Source: JBEBSD01 sp040394475 (GTDB taxonomy: Bacteria; Bacteroidota; Bacteroidia; Cytophagales; Spirosomataceae). From it: DNA of 64,000 nt. Every line of letters starts with the position of its first letter. Within the stretch, counting starts at the first letter, position 1. The notes below the pieces were generated by a model. The model was not told where the DNA came from and did not search any database. It saw nothing but the letters and a program-made list of their open reading frames with translations. This document shows, piece by piece, positions 42,454-52,052 of the stretch. The DNA is taken from contig JBEBSD010000009.1 of NCBI GenBank assembly GCA_040394475.1, forward strand, positions 62,001-126,000, given 5' to 3'. A program made the translations under genes and the position numbers.

Positions 42454-42819
42454 ATGAAACCTGTAACCAATAATAACGAATACCTGAGAGGGACTTTAAA
42501 AACGATCGTTCTTAACCTGCTGGCCGAAAAGGGGCGTATGTATGGGTATGAAATCACCCAGGAAGTAAAGGAACAGACGCAAGGAACCATTACGCTGACG
42601 TTCGGGGCCTTGTATCCGGTACTGCATAAGCTGGAGCAGGAAGGCATGCTTTTGACGGAGTCGGTGGAAGTAGACGGCAGGCTGCGGAAATACTATTCTC
42701 TGACCAATCAGGGAACTGCTACGGCGGACGTTAAAACCCAGGAGCTCGGGCGTTTCCTGGATGCCTTACAACAGTTAATCAGCGGTGCCGGGCCCAGGGT
42801 AATTCCGGCAACCGTATAG
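42454..42819 (+). CDS. PadR family transcriptional regulator
   Basis: A 121-residue regulator with the PadR winged helix: YLRGTLKTIVLNLLAEKGRM, YGYEITQEVKEQTQGTITLT, FGALYPVLHKLEQEGMLLTE and the wing DGRLRKYYSLT. The short C-terminal helix (about 92-110) suggests the small PadR subfamily, which dimerises through it. The gene is first in a two-gene unit with the TonB-like gene 25 bp downstream. The promoter carries a perfect inverted repeat, suggesting autorepression released by an unknown signal. Confidence 0.94.
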   Translation: MKPVTNNNEYLRGTLKTIVLNLLAEKGRMYGYEITQEVKEQTQGTITLTFGALYPVLHKLEQEGMLLTESVEVDGRLRKYYSLTNQGTATADVKTQELGRFLDALQQLISGAGPRVIPATV

Positions 42820-42844
42820 ACCATCAACCGAAAACCGCATTCCT

Positions 42845-43870
42845 ATGATCCGGTTATCCCGTCAACGAATAGAAGAGCTGAAGCGTTTCCTGCAGGAAAC
42901 GAAGGTCGACCGGGTATTGCTCCCCGAATTACTTGATCATCTGGCCTGTGAAGTAGAAGAGCGATTGTGGGAAGGGGAGCCATTTGAAGAGGTGCTTGCC
43001 GCATTGCGGGGAGAAGTAACTGTAGCGGTCGTTCAGGATCTGAATCATAATCCTTTAAAACTATTAGCCATGAATGCTTCCATGAATGAAATTATTTTTG
43101 AAGGACGGAACAAGGCTTACGGAGCCTACGTCCTTCGTTCCCGCTATCCCAGAAACATCCGGATAGCCCTGATGTGCGTGCTGCTGCTGATGGCCCTGGC
43201 CGTTGCCTTACCCAAGATTTTCGGAACGGAGGGTTCCGGGAAAGTAACGGACCGGATGGTGGAAACCGATTTGGAGAGAATCTTTCTGAAAGAGCAGGAG
43301 CCGGAAGTGGTGCTTCCGCCGCCGGTAAGAGAGGCTGTTCCCGTTCAGAAGCAGGTGCGCTACCTGCCGCCGGAAGTAGTGACCGATCTGGTTGAAGAAA
43401 CTCCGCTCCCCACCATCGAACAGATGGAAACCGCTCAGATATCGGCTCAGAACGTGGAGGGAGAAAACTTTACGGAAGACCTGATCCTGCCGCCCACGGA
43501 AATGGTGGGTCCCGCCAAGGGCGACGTAATAGAATTGAAAGGAATGGAGGAAAAGGAATTTTTAAAGGCAGAGCAACAACCTGAATACGAAGGAGGGAGC
43601 GAAGCCTTCCGGAAGTTTCTGGAGAAGAATCTCAGGTACCCGCCGCAAGCAGCCCGGGCAAATGTCCAGGGGAAAGTATTCCTGCAATTTTCGGTTATGA
43701 CCGACGGCTCGATTGCCAATGTAGAAGTAATTAAAGGAATTGGGTATGGCTGTGATGAGGAAGCGGTCCGTGTGGTCCGGCTCATGCCCAAATGGCGTCC
43801 GGGAAAGCAGGCCGGACGGCCCGTGCGGGTACGCTACACCTTGCCGATCCAGTTCGCACTGGCGGAATAA
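42845..43870 (+). CDS. TonB-like energy transducer with N-terminal PadR-linked helical domain
   Basis: A 341-residue protein with three parts. Residues 1-60 are helical and charged (RIEELKRFLQETKVDRVLLP, LLDHLACEVEERLWEGEPFE), like the prefix/HAAS domains that accompany PadR regulators. Residues of about 78-125 have the Bacteroidota TonB pattern NEIIFEGRNKAYGAYVLRSR followed by one membrane helix (IALMCVLLLMALAVAL). After a linker rich in Pro and Glu the C-terminal TonB domain (residues of about 255-341) has FLEKNLRYPPQAARANVQGK and ends VRYTLPIQFALAE. It probably couples the proton gradient to outer-membrane receptors or acts as a signalling variant, under PadR control. Confidence 0.88.
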   Translation: MIRLSRQRIEELKRFLQETKVDRVLLPELLDHLACEVEERLWEGEPFEEVLAALRGEVTVAVVQDLNHNPLKLLAMNASMNEIIFEGRNKAYGAYVLRSRYPRNIRIALMCVLLLMALAVALPKIFGTEGSGKVTDRMVETDLERIFLKEQEPEVVLPPPVREAVPVQKQVRYLPPEVVTDLVEETPLPTIEQMETAQISAQNVEGENFTEDLILPPTEMVGPAKGDVIELKGMEEKEFLKAEQQPEYEGGSEAFRKFLEKNLRYPPQAARANVQGKVFLQFSVMTDGSIANVEVIKGIGYGCDEEAVRVVRLMPKWRPGKQAGRPVRVRYTLPIQFALAE

Positions 43871-43912
43871 GCGGTGTCACGGCAGGGAGCAGCTTCGCGG
43901 TAAACGACGGCT

Positions 43913-44821
43913 TTATTTACGTTTGTAGTAATTCAGTGTCACAGGCGTGCTGCCGGCTCTGCGCTCGCTGAGGGTGTAGAATCCCGCGGCATTCGCATCA
44001 AAGCAAATGGCTTCCCCCTGAGGTTCCAGCTCAACAGCAAGTTGTTTTTGTGCCGTTGCAGTAAGCGCTTGTCCGATGGTTTGGTTGGCTCTTTTTTTCC
44101 AGTAGTAAACACTCAGATACGTACGGATCAGGATTTCATCCCCGTTCTTCGAAATATCGCCACTGGTCGCCAGCGCCACAAATGGAAGGGTCCCCAGCCA
44201 TTCGGCAGTCATTACTTCAGTGGTAGATTGCGGATAAGCAAGCCGGTACAGTTGTGCTTGCTGCGTTTCCTTCGAAACTATGTACAGGTCTTTCGTAACG
44301 GGATCTACCAGGAGAGTTTCCGAATCGTGCTGCCCGTCGGGGTAGCGAAAGCGGAGGGTTTCAACGTCCTCGGGCGAATAGGCTAATTGCTGGATAGAGC
44401 TGAGCTCCCTGACACGGTAAATCGTGAATTCCGATTGAGAAGGGGTGTTGTTATTGCCGATATCTCCAATATATAAATAGTGAGCTCCCGGATCCGGACC
44501 GGGGCCGGAAGCCATATCTTCCCAATCCCGGTTATGCGTTCCGGGAAGGGGGTATTCCTTCAATACGTTTCCGTCCTGGCTCAGCAGGTACACCGAAGCG
44601 GGGGCCTGCGAGTCCTGGTGTACCCAAACATAGCCGGGCAGGTTTTTGCTGTGGGCCATTCCCGATGCTTCATCAATAAGATTGGGTGGAAAACTGATCT
44701 GTTCGGGAGTCGATTCGAACTCGGCTACCGGTTTTTCCGGATTGTCATCCGGATGCTTGCAGGCTCCCAGTACAAACAGGAAGAGTAGTGTTTTGAGAGC
44801 GGAACTAAAACCGGAATGCAT
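43913..44821 (-). CDS. Hypothetical lipoprotein, beta-propeller-like
   Basis: I choose the ATG of MHSGFSSALKTLLFLFVLGAC, whose lipobox LGAC fits a lipoprotein; the frame remains open 18 codons further. The 302-residue product has a repeated beta pattern suggestive of a propeller: NLIDEASGMAHSKNLPGYVW, DWEDMASGPGPDPGAHYLYI, GDIGNNN, SETLLVDPVTKDLYIVSKE, GEAICFDANAAGFYTLSE. Similar proteins in Bacteroidota are annotated only as hypothetical or PE-PGRS-like. No partner gene is evident. Confidence 0.8.
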   Translation of the reverse strand: MHSGFSSALKTLLFLFVLGACKHPDDNPEKPVAEFESTPEQISFPPNLIDEASGMAHSKNLPGYVWVHQDSQAPASVYLLSQDGNVLKEYPLPGTHNRDWEDMASGPGPDPGAHYLYIGDIGNNNTPSQSEFTIYRVRELSSIQQLAYSPEDVETLRFRYPDGQHDSETLLVDPVTKDLYIVSKETQQAQLYRLAYPQSTTEVMTAEWLGTLPFVALATSGDISKNGDEILIRTYLSVYYWKKRANQTIGQALTATAQKQLAVELEPQGEAICFDANAAGFYTLSERRAGSTPVTLNYYKRK

Positions 44822-45000
44822 GGCGGGGATACAGATTGAATCTAAGTTGCTGCGTTTGCGGATAATCGGCCGCATTGAAATAGTGTAACAAAGCTATAAA
44901 AAATGGCGGTAAAAAGGACTTTTATTCGTGATTTGAACCGGATTGTGGCCATCCGGGCCATTTCGGGGTGAACCGGAAGGACTGTTGAAAATAACTACCA

Positions 45001-45027
45001 TTGTTGTACCAAAAATACGTACTTTTG
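45001..45027 (+). promoter_or_regulatory. aspS promoter
   Basis: TTG (45001-45003), 16-bp spacer and a perfect -7 element TACTTTTG (45020-45027), 48 bp before the start codon. Confidence 0.6.
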
Positions 45028-45074
45028 CCCCGTTTATTGTCAAACTGCTCTATTATAACTAGATTATTGCTATT

Positions 45075-46856
45075 ATGTTACGTACGCATACGTGTGGGGA
45101 ATTACGATTGAATGGGGTAGGAGAGGAGGTGACGCTTTGCGGCTGGGTGCACCGGGTAAGAGATAAAGGAGGAATGGTATGGATCGATCTCCGCGATCGC
45201 TACGGAATTACGCAACTGTTGATGGAAGAAACCAAAGTGCCCCACGGGTTGGCGCAGGTGGTCCGTTCGCTGGGGCGGGAATATGTAGTGGAAGCAAAAG
45301 GTACGGTCATAGAACGCCTGTCGAAAAACCCTAATATTCCAACAGGCGAAATTGAAATTCGCCTGACAGCGTTAACCGTATTGAATCCGGCAAAATTGCC
45401 CCCCTTCCTGATCGAGGATGATACAGACGGAGGGGATGATCTCCGGATGAAATACCGGTACCTGGATTTGCGCCGTGCCGTCGTACGTAAAAATCTGCAG
45501 CTGCGGCACCAGGTTGCCAGGCATACCCGCAACTATCTGGACAAACTGGATTTTATTGAAGTGGAAACGCCGGTACTCATCAAATCCACTCCCGAAGGAG
45601 CCAGGGACTTTGTCGTACCCAGCCGGATGAACCAGGGTGAATTCTATGCCTTGCCGCAGTCGCCGCAAACATTCAAGCAGTTGCTGATGGTATCGGGATT
45701 TGACCGCTATTATCAGATTGTCAAATGCTTCCGGGACGAAGACTTGCGGGCGGACCGGCAGCCGGAGTTTACCCAGATCGACTGCGAAATGTCTTTTGTG
45801 ACGCAGGAGGATGTGCTGAATACGTTTGAAGGATTGATACACCACCTGTTCAAAGAAGTAAAGGGGATCGATTTGCCGGAGGTGCCGCGGATGACGTATG
45901 CAGAAGCAGCCAGAAGGTACGGATCCGATAAACCCGATATCCGGTTTGGGATGGAATTTGTGGAATTGAAAGGAATGGAAACCGACGAAACTTCAGGCCG
46001 GGATTTTGGGGTATTCGACAGTGCCGAAATAGTGGTTGGCATTAATGTGCCGGGAGCGGCTTCCTATACCCGGAAACAGCTGGATGAGCTGACGGAATGG
46101 GTGAAACGCCCCCAGATCGGCGCCAAAGGACTGATCTATGTACGGTACAATGAGGATCAGACCATCAAGTCTTCAGTGGATAAATTTTATTCACAAGATG
46201 ATTTAAAGCGCTGGGTGGCACAATTTGATGCCAAACCCGGGGATTTGCTATTGGTAATTTCCGGCGAAACCGATAAAGCCCGTAAACAGCTCTGCGAGCT
46301 TCGGCTGGAAATGGGCAAACGCCTGGGGTTACGGAACCCCGACGAATTCAAGGTGCTTTGGGTCGTGGATTTCCCGTTGCTGGAATACGGGGAGGAAGAA
46401 AAACGCTGGTTTGCCATGCACCACCCGTTTACAAGTCCGAAACCGGAAGACATCCCGTTCCTGGAACATGAAGCCTACGCTGAAATCCGGGCCAACGCCT
46501 ATGACATGGTCATCAACGGAGTCGAGGTAGGAGGGGGATCAGTGCGGATTTTCCAACGGGAATTACAACAGAAAATGTTTGAAGTACTGGGCTTTTCTGC
46601 CGAAGAAGCGCAGGAACAATTTGGGTTTCTGATGAATGCATTCGAATTCGGAGCGCCGCCGCATGCAGGGATCGCCTTTGGTTTCGACCGCCTGTGCTCG
46701 CTGTTCGGAGGGTCTGATTCCATCCGGGATTTTATTGCATTCCCAAAAAATAATTCGGGACGGGATGTCATGATCGATAGTCCGTCCACGATTTCGGAAG
46801 GACAGCTGAAAGAGCTGGGAATCGGTTTAGCTGCAGACTGTAAGAAAAGTGAGTAA
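45075..46856 (+). CDS. aspS: Aspartate--tRNA ligase
   Basis: A 593-residue class IIb aminoacyl-tRNA synthetase that charges tRNA-Asp. The N-terminal OB fold (VTLCGWVHRVRDKGGMVWID) binds the anticodon. Motif 1 lies in FIEVETPVLIKSTPEGARDF, motif 2 in FRDEDLRADRQPEFTQID, and motif 3 in AFGFDRLCSLFGG. The GAD insertion of the bacterial form sits between motifs 2 and 3 (residues of about 290-410). The start codon is ATG and the length is standard. A perfect hairpin follows the stop. Confidence 0.98.
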   Translation: MLRTHTCGELRLNGVGEEVTLCGWVHRVRDKGGMVWIDLRDRYGITQLLMEETKVPHGLAQVVRSLGREYVVEAKGTVIERLSKNPNIPTGEIEIRLTALTVLNPAKLPPFLIEDDTDGGDDLRMKYRYLDLRRAVVRKNLQLRHQVARHTRNYLDKLDFIEVETPVLIKSTPEGARDFVVPSRMNQGEFYALPQSPQTFKQLLMVSGFDRYYQIVKCFRDEDLRADRQPEFTQIDCEMSFVTQEDVLNTFEGLIHHLFKEVKGIDLPEVPRMTYAEAARRYGSDKPDIRFGMEFVELKGMETDETSGRDFGVFDSAEIVVGINVPGAASYTRKQLDELTEWVKRPQIGAKGLIYVRYNEDQTIKSSVDKFYSQDDLKRWVAQFDAKPGDLLLVISGETDKARKQLCELRLEMGKRLGLRNPDEFKVLWVVDFPLLEYGEEEKRWFAMHHPFTSPKPEDIPFLEHEAYAEIRANAYDMVINGVEVGGGSVRIFQRELQQKMFEVLGFSAEEAQEQFGFLMNAFEFGAPPHAGIAFGFDRLCSLFGGSDSIRDFIAFPKNNSGRDVMIDSPSTISEGQLKELGIGLAADCKKSE

Positions 46857-46858
46857 TC

Positions 46859-46888
46859 AATAAAGGCGGCTTTCGGGCCGCCTTTATT
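46859..46888. terminator. Shared terminator between convergent aspS and susD
   Basis: AATAAAGGCGGC, loop TTTCGG and GCCGCCTTTATT form a perfect 12-bp stem 3 bp after the aspS stop and 16 bp after the SusD stop on the other strand. Confidence 0.85.
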
Positions 46889-46904
46889 GATTGATTTTCC
46901 GGTT

Positions 46905-48392
46905 TTACTGCGGATTCTGTTTGACCAGCTCGTTGGTGTTGTTGATTTCCGTTTGCGGAATCATGAATTGCCAGCGGATATCTCCGGCAGGAATGGTCAT
47001 TACATTACTGAGCGTGGCGTTGTGATTGCCGCCGTCGCGGTCCAGCGGGCTGTTGGTACGTTTCAGATCGTAGAAGCGGAAACCCTCTCCCCACAGTTCA
47101 ACCCGGCGCTGAATCATGATTTCGTCGATGAGGGCCTGACCGGCGTTGGCCGATAACGTGTACTCCGGATCCCGGCTTACCGCTAACGTATACAGTGCTT
47201 CAGCCGCATCCGCATCTTGCCCGAGGCGGGCTTTGGCTTCGGCTTCGATCAGGTACATTTCAGCTGCACGCATATAGGGAACATCTCCGATGCTGAGGGA
47301 TTCGTCGGCTACCCGGAATTTTTTAGGATGGTATTTATAGCGGGTAAACGTGGGCAGCGGAAGCGGGAAATCAGCTTCATTCGTTCCCGTCGGATCCCAT
47401 AGCTGTTTCCGTACATCCGTTTCAGAAATCTGATCGTACAAGACGGAGAACATCAGCTTCGGGCAGGCGCGGATCACGGTTGAGCTGTAATTGCTCGACA
47501 TATAGGCAAAAAAGGAGTAGAAGTAATTGGTCTGATCTGCGACAATCCGCGACGACCACATCCATTCCGGGTTGCTGTAATTATTGAAGCCGCCCAGGTA
47601 ATCTTCATTCGACATCAGGGTGAATCCTTCACGCGCCTGTGCTGCAAAGGTCGCAGCAGTGGCGTAGTCTTGCTGCGTGAGCGCTACACGCGCTTTGATG
47701 CCTTTTGCAATACGCGTATCGAAGTGGGATTTATTCAGACGGGAATAGTTGTCAAAGAGGCTGATCGCGGCTTCCAGGTCGGTATTGATCTGCGCATAAA
47801 CTTCAGCAACCGTACTCCTGGGAGTCATTTCGGTGGTGGGCTCGGTTACCAACGGAATACCATCGCCCTGGTTAGGAGCCCCTGCCACATAGCGTTCCCC
47901 GAAAAGCTGAACGGCCTGAAAATACGCCCAGGCCCGGTAGGTAAGCGCTTCTGCTTTAATGACTTGTTTGTCGTCTTCCGGACCCTCTGCGTTGTCAATA
48001 TTGGCAATGATCATATTGGCGTTGCCGATAAGGGCATAATAGAAGGCGTAGTTATAGAAGACAATACCGCTGTTGGGATTACGGTGAGTGATCCATTTGT
48101 GCTCGTTTAGCAACCAGGTGCTGGAGGAGTTGGGGAACACGACATCTTCTCCCATGATATCCATGTACAACATATTCCCCGACTGTCCGCCCTGGGCTTG
48201 TACGCCGTAGATCTGGGAGAACATCATCCGGTGAATCCCGTTAAGGGCTGCCCAGGCATTATCGGTCGTTTTAAAGGCGTCTACAGTCGACACCTGGTCG
48301 GTAGGAGCCGTTTCAAGGAAGTCGGGCTGGCATGCGCTCACGCTGAGAAGCAGCGCCAATCCCGCAATTCCGGTTTTTATAGGATTTTTCAT
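46905..48392 (-). CDS. RagB/SusD family nutrient-binding outer-membrane lipoprotein
   Basis: I prefer the start at MKNPIKTGIAGLALLLSVSA over MKVS four codons upstream. The lipobox VSAC with Cys follows at once, so this is a surface lipoprotein. The SusD pattern is clear: DFLETAPTDQVSTVDAFKTT, ALTYRAWAYFQAVQLFGERY, GDGIPLVTEPTTEMTPRSTV, EVYAQINTDLEAAISL, and the late RAAEMYLIEAEAKARLGQ and RRVELWGEGFRFYDLKRTN. It binds the glycan or other ligand over the SusC channel encoded just upstream (gap 26 bp). The substrate is unknown because no linked hydrolase lies beside it. Confidence 0.96.
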   Translation of the reverse strand: MKNPIKTGIAGLALLLSVSACQPDFLETAPTDQVSTVDAFKTTDNAWAALNGIHRMMFSQIYGVQAQGGQSGNMLYMDIMGEDVVFPNSSSTWLLNEHKWITHRNPNSGIVFYNYAFYYALIGNANMIIANIDNAEGPEDDKQVIKAEALTYRAWAYFQAVQLFGERYVAGAPNQGDGIPLVTEPTTEMTPRSTVAEVYAQINTDLEAAISLFDNYSRLNKSHFDTRIAKGIKARVALTQQDYATAATFAAQAREGFTLMSNEDYLGGFNNYSNPEWMWSSRIVADQTNYFYSFFAYMSSNYSSTVIRACPKLMFSVLYDQISETDVRKQLWDPTGTNEADFPLPLPTFTRYKYHPKKFRVADESLSIGDVPYMRAAEMYLIEAEAKARLGQDADAAEALYTLAVSRDPEYTLSANAGQALIDEIMIQRRVELWGEGFRFYDLKRTNSPLDRDGGNHNATLSNVMTIPAGDIRWQFMIPQTEINNTNELVKQNPQ

Positions 48393-48418
48393 TGATACTT
48401 TCATTTTAAGTCTGCGGA

Positions 48419-51400
48419 TTAGAATCTGAATTTAGCGCCAACTGTCAGCAATTTATTGAAGGTGTAGGAGTTCAGTACCGTTCCGTTGAAGGAACCGGAA
48501 ACGTCCATGCCTTTCCTTGCCGAGAAAAGTGCCAGGTTTTCACCGCTCACAAAGACATTGACTCCTTTGCAGTCGATTCTGCTGATCAGGTCTTTCGGAA
48601 GTTCGTAATTCAGGATCACGCTGTTCAGCTGGAAATAGGAGGCATTCGTCAGGTAACGGGTACTGCCGCCCGCCTGGTTGGCAATATTGTTGTTGGTGAA
48701 AGCCGGCACATCGGTAACGTCGCCCGGCCGCTGCCAGCGATTCAGGGCGTCGACATGCATGGCTGTTCCGTAGTTGCCGCCGTGCATCAGGCTTCCGTAA
48801 GCGGAGTCGTAGACTTTGCCGCCGACCTGGTAGGTGAAGACAAGGCTTAATTCGAAGTTTTTATACCCCAGCCGGTGGTTCATAGAACCGTAAAATTTGG
48901 GGATCGCCGAATGGCCCGTATACCGGTAATTGGCTTCCGCAATTTCGGTGGTCACGGTGTCCCGTTCGTTGACTATCCTGGTATTCGTTGTCCACGCGTT
49001 TGTCCGGTACAGGGCTGCGCCGGTCTGGCTGTCTACCTCATAAAACTCCCGCAGATAGAAATCATAAATAGAATGCCCGACGCTATACGCTTTGGTACCG
49101 CTCTGCATCAGCTTCTGCGTTTCCGGCATTTTAGTGATCTGATTTTTAAAGGTGGTCACATTTAATGTCGCCGAATAGTTGAAGGCGGGGCCCTGGACGA
49201 CCTGCCCGGTGAGTTGAAGCTCCCAGCCTTTGTTGAAAAGATTACCGATATTCTGGTTCACTTCGAAGGCGCCCGCATCTGATCCCGCTACGGTGCCGCC
49301 GTTGGAGAGGGCAAGCGGAACCGGGAAAATCAGGCCATTGGTGGTACGGTGGAAATATTCCAGGCTACCTGCCAGCCGGCCTTTGAATACGTTAAAATCA
49401 ACGCCGATGTCAAAGTTTTTTGCCGTTTCCCAGGTCAGCTGTTCGTTGGCGATGGAGGCTTGTATAAAACCTGGTTCGGCATTATTGTTACGGCCCAGGT
49501 CATAGAGCGCCTGATAAGGGTAGTAACCCAGACCGGCATCATTTCCGACGGATCCGTAGGAAGCGCGTAATTTCAGCAGCTCGACCCAGGGAACGTTAAA
49601 GAAAATTTCTCTTTCCAGGTTCCAGGCGCCCCCTACGGACCAGAAATTGGCCCAGCGCGCATCTCTGTGGAATTTCGAGTTGCCATCCCGGCGGATAGAA
49701 GCGCTCAGGATGTACTTTTTGTCGAAATCGTAATTGGCACGGGCAAAGTAGCTCTCAATAGCTGCGTTGTCTTCGTAAGAAGTCAACGTCAGGATGTTGG
49801 CAAAGTTGGGAAGTTCGGTCACCCCGTCTACGATCATTCCTGCCCGGCCACCGTACAAGTAATTGTATTTGTAGGCGTAATTCTCATGTCCGCCCAGGAT
49901 GCTGAAATTGTGCAGACCGGCTTTTCCGCTGTATTCGAGAAGCTGGTTCCAGGTACGGCTCGTAGTGCGGTAGAACTCGTGATAGGACCGTCCGGCCGGA
50001 GCGCCGTCCCCGATGATCGGGTTGTTGTAGCGGCGGTAGTGAGAATCCTGCATATCGAAACTCAGGTTAGTAGTAGCGGTGAGGCCCGGCAGGATTTCAA
50101 CGGTGGCAAACGTCCGTGCACCGACATTTCCGCGGACCAGTTTACGCTCGTCCAGCAGGTTCTCCCAGATCGCATGCCTGCCGGGAGTGTAAGGACGCCC
50201 CTGACCCATGTCGTATACCTTATTGCCATTTTCATCCAATACATATGCCCCGGTGGCAGGGTCATGTTCGTGCACGGGATAAACGGGTCCGATGTAACGG
50301 GTCACATAAAAGGGGTTGATGATGGAAGTTCCGCCATCTCCCGATCCGTCAACGTTGCTGAGGATGTAAGCGCCATTGATGTTGAGGCCGGTTTTGAGCC
50401 ACTTGGTTGCCTGGGTTTCGGCATTGATACGACCGGTAAACCGGCGGTAATCCGATTTTACCAGATACCCTTGCTCCTCCGTATAGCCGAAGGAGGCAAA
50501 ATACGTGGACTTGTCGGAGCCGCCATCATACGAAACCTGGTAGTTCTGCCGGCTTTTACCTCCTTGCTGAATAGCATCGACCCAATTGAGGTCTTCCGGA
50601 TAACGGAGGCTTGCATTGGGGTTGAGCTGACCATTTACGTCGACGATCTGGTCTTTTGCAACATTATACGGGTTGTAAACGAGCAGGTCGGCAATCCCCT
50701 GGTAGGTGCGGCCGTCATGACTGGTCGTCAGTCCGGAGGCAATGCTGTTAGCCGTTGCAACGTCGATTCCAGAAGTCACCAGCGTGTTCCGGTAAATTTC
50801 CCATTGCGCCGGATAATATTGATTCAGCGGGATGGTTTTATATTCGGGTAACCCTCTGCTGATAACCCCTCCGGAGACGGTCACATTGAAATTACTCTGC
50901 TTGGCTTTTCCTTTTTTAGTGGTAATCATGATAACGCCATTCGCTCCCCGTGAACCATAAAGCGCCGTGGTAGAGGCATCTTTCAATACGGATATCGATT
51001 CAATGTCGTCGGGATTAATACTGGCCGTACCCGCATCATACGGAACGCCATCCACTACATACAGGGCTGAATTGGAAGCGGAAATAGATCCGAAACCCCG
51101 GACCCGGATGTTGGGGGCAGAGCCGGGCGCTCCGTTGGCCATCGTCGTCTGCACACCGGGGGCCGCTCCGATCAGCGCATTCAGTGCGTTTGAAACAGGA
51201 CGCAAGGCAATGTCGGATGCTTTGATCTGGGCGGCAGATCCTACGTGCGTAGTTTTATCAACGGTACCGTAAGCGACCACAATCGCTTCATCGAGCAGGA
51301 AGCTGCTGGGGTCCATCCGGATGTTGATCGTAGTGCGCTGATTCACCGGTATTTCCTGTGTCACGAAACCGACAAAGCTGATGACCAGTACGGCCGAACC

Positions 51401-51649
51401 GTCCGGTACGTCAATGCTGAAGTTACCGTTGGCATCAGTGGTAGTACCCTTTGTACTGTTTCTTACCATAATGCTCACACCTGGTAAAGGGGAACCCTGG
51501 TCGTCGGTGATCGTTCCGCTCACGGCGATATCGATCGGGTCGAAAACGGGCACGGGACGGGCATACACCGTTTGTAGTGCCGTACTAATGATTGCAAGAG
51601 ATGATAAGGCCGAAAGGAAGAAAATACTTTTCTTCACTGAACGGGCCAT
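48419..51649 (-). CDS. SusC/RagA family TonB-linked outer-membrane protein
   Basis: A TonB-dependent importer of about 1076 residues from the ATG of MARSVKKSIFFLSALSSLAI; an in-frame ATG 13 codons upstream is the alternative. After the signal come a carboxypeptidase-like domain (SGTITDDQGSPLPGVSIMVR, KGTTTDANGNFSIDVPDG), the LDEAIVVAYGTVDK TonB box region, and the plug with IRVRGFGSISASNSALYVVD, GVPYDAGTASINPDDIESIS and VLKDASTTALYGSRGANGVI, all SusC hallmarks. The beta-barrel runs to the C-terminal LLTVGAKFRF. It forms the SusCD pair with the next gene. Confidence 0.97.
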   Translation of the reverse strand: MARSVKKSIFFLSALSSLAIISTALQTVYARPVPVFDPIDIAVSGTITDDQGSPLPGVSIMVRNSTKGTTTDANGNFSIDVPDGSAVLVISFVGFVTQEIPVNQRTTINIRMDPSSFLLDEAIVVAYGTVDKTTHVGSAAQIKASDIALRPVSNALNALIGAAPGVQTTMANGAPGSAPNIRVRGFGSISASNSALYVVDGVPYDAGTASINPDDIESISVLKDASTTALYGSRGANGVIMITTKKGKAKQSNFNVTVSGGVISRGLPEYKTIPLNQYYPAQWEIYRNTLVTSGIDVATANSIASGLTTSHDGRTYQGIADLLVYNPYNVAKDQIVDVNGQLNPNASLRYPEDLNWVDAIQQGGKSRQNYQVSYDGGSDKSTYFASFGYTEEQGYLVKSDYRRFTGRINAETQATKWLKTGLNINGAYILSNVDGSGDGGTSIINPFYVTRYIGPVYPVHEHDPATGAYVLDENGNKVYDMGQGRPYTPGRHAIWENLLDERKLVRGNVGARTFATVEILPGLTATTNLSFDMQDSHYRRYNNPIIGDGAPAGRSYHEFYRTTSRTWNQLLEYSGKAGLHNFSILGGHENYAYKYNYLYGGRAGMIVDGVTELPNFANILTLTSYEDNAAIESYFARANYDFDKKYILSASIRRDGNSKFHRDARWANFWSVGGAWNLEREIFFNVPWVELLKLRASYGSVGNDAGLGYYPYQALYDLGRNNNAEPGFIQASIANEQLTWETAKNFDIGVDFNVFKGRLAGSLEYFHRTTNGLIFPVPLALSNGGTVAGSDAGAFEVNQNIGNLFNKGWELQLTGQVVQGPAFNYSATLNVTTFKNQITKMPETQKLMQSGTKAYSVGHSIYDFYLREFYEVDSQTGAALYRTNAWTTNTRIVNERDTVTTEIAEANYRYTGHSAIPKFYGSMNHRLGYKNFELSLVFTYQVGGKVYDSAYGSLMHGGNYGTAMHVDALNRWQRPGDVTDVPAFTNNNIANQAGGSTRYLTNASYFQLNSVILNYELPKDLISRIDCKGVNVFVSGENLALFSARKGMDVSGSFNGTVLNSYTFNKLLTVGAKFRF

Positions 51650-51688
51650 TTTACCACATCTTACAGATTCCTGGAAAGGTAGCTGCAT

Positions 51689-52052
51689 AAAATGAAGTGT
51701 TTAAATGGAAAAATGAATAAAAATCAGAGATGATTTGTTAAATCCCTTAAAAAAGCGATCTCAAAGAGCCGGACGTAAGCGCTTGCACACGAAATGATGG
51801 TTGATCCTAGTTATATTGATTAAGTGAATTTCAACTGAGGTGTGTCATGCATGAAACCCGCTAATTGATTTACAATCAGAAGGCTTCTGAATTTTTACTA
51901 AAGTAGCAATAATTGGGATTTCCTATTAATATTACACGCTATTTTTTTAAAATTTATTAACAAAACGGTAGTCTATCCTGCTAAAACCATATTTTAGCAA
52001 CTAAACAACGGCGTGAAGACGATTGGGCCTCAGGAAAATAGCGGCTATGCGA
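51689..52052. other. Upstream region of the SusCD operon
   Basis: About 360 bases, AT-rich, between SusC and the metallo-hydrolase gene (same strand). It holds a 7-bp inverted repeat (listed separately) and must contain the SusC promoter, but no unambiguous -33/-7 pair could be picked. No gene is seen. Confidence 0.5.
51980..51998. promoter_or_regulatory. Inverted repeat upstream of SusC
   Basis: GCTAAAA, spacer CCATA and TTTTAGC: perfect 7-bp arms, about 330 bp before the SusC start and 55 bp after the metallo-hydrolase stop. It may be a regulator site or a weak terminator hairpin. Confidence 0.4.

Noticed and set aside
49667..50851. 394-codon plus-strand frame opposite SusC
   Set aside because: Antisense shadow of a gene with clear SusC features; no domain in the translated product.
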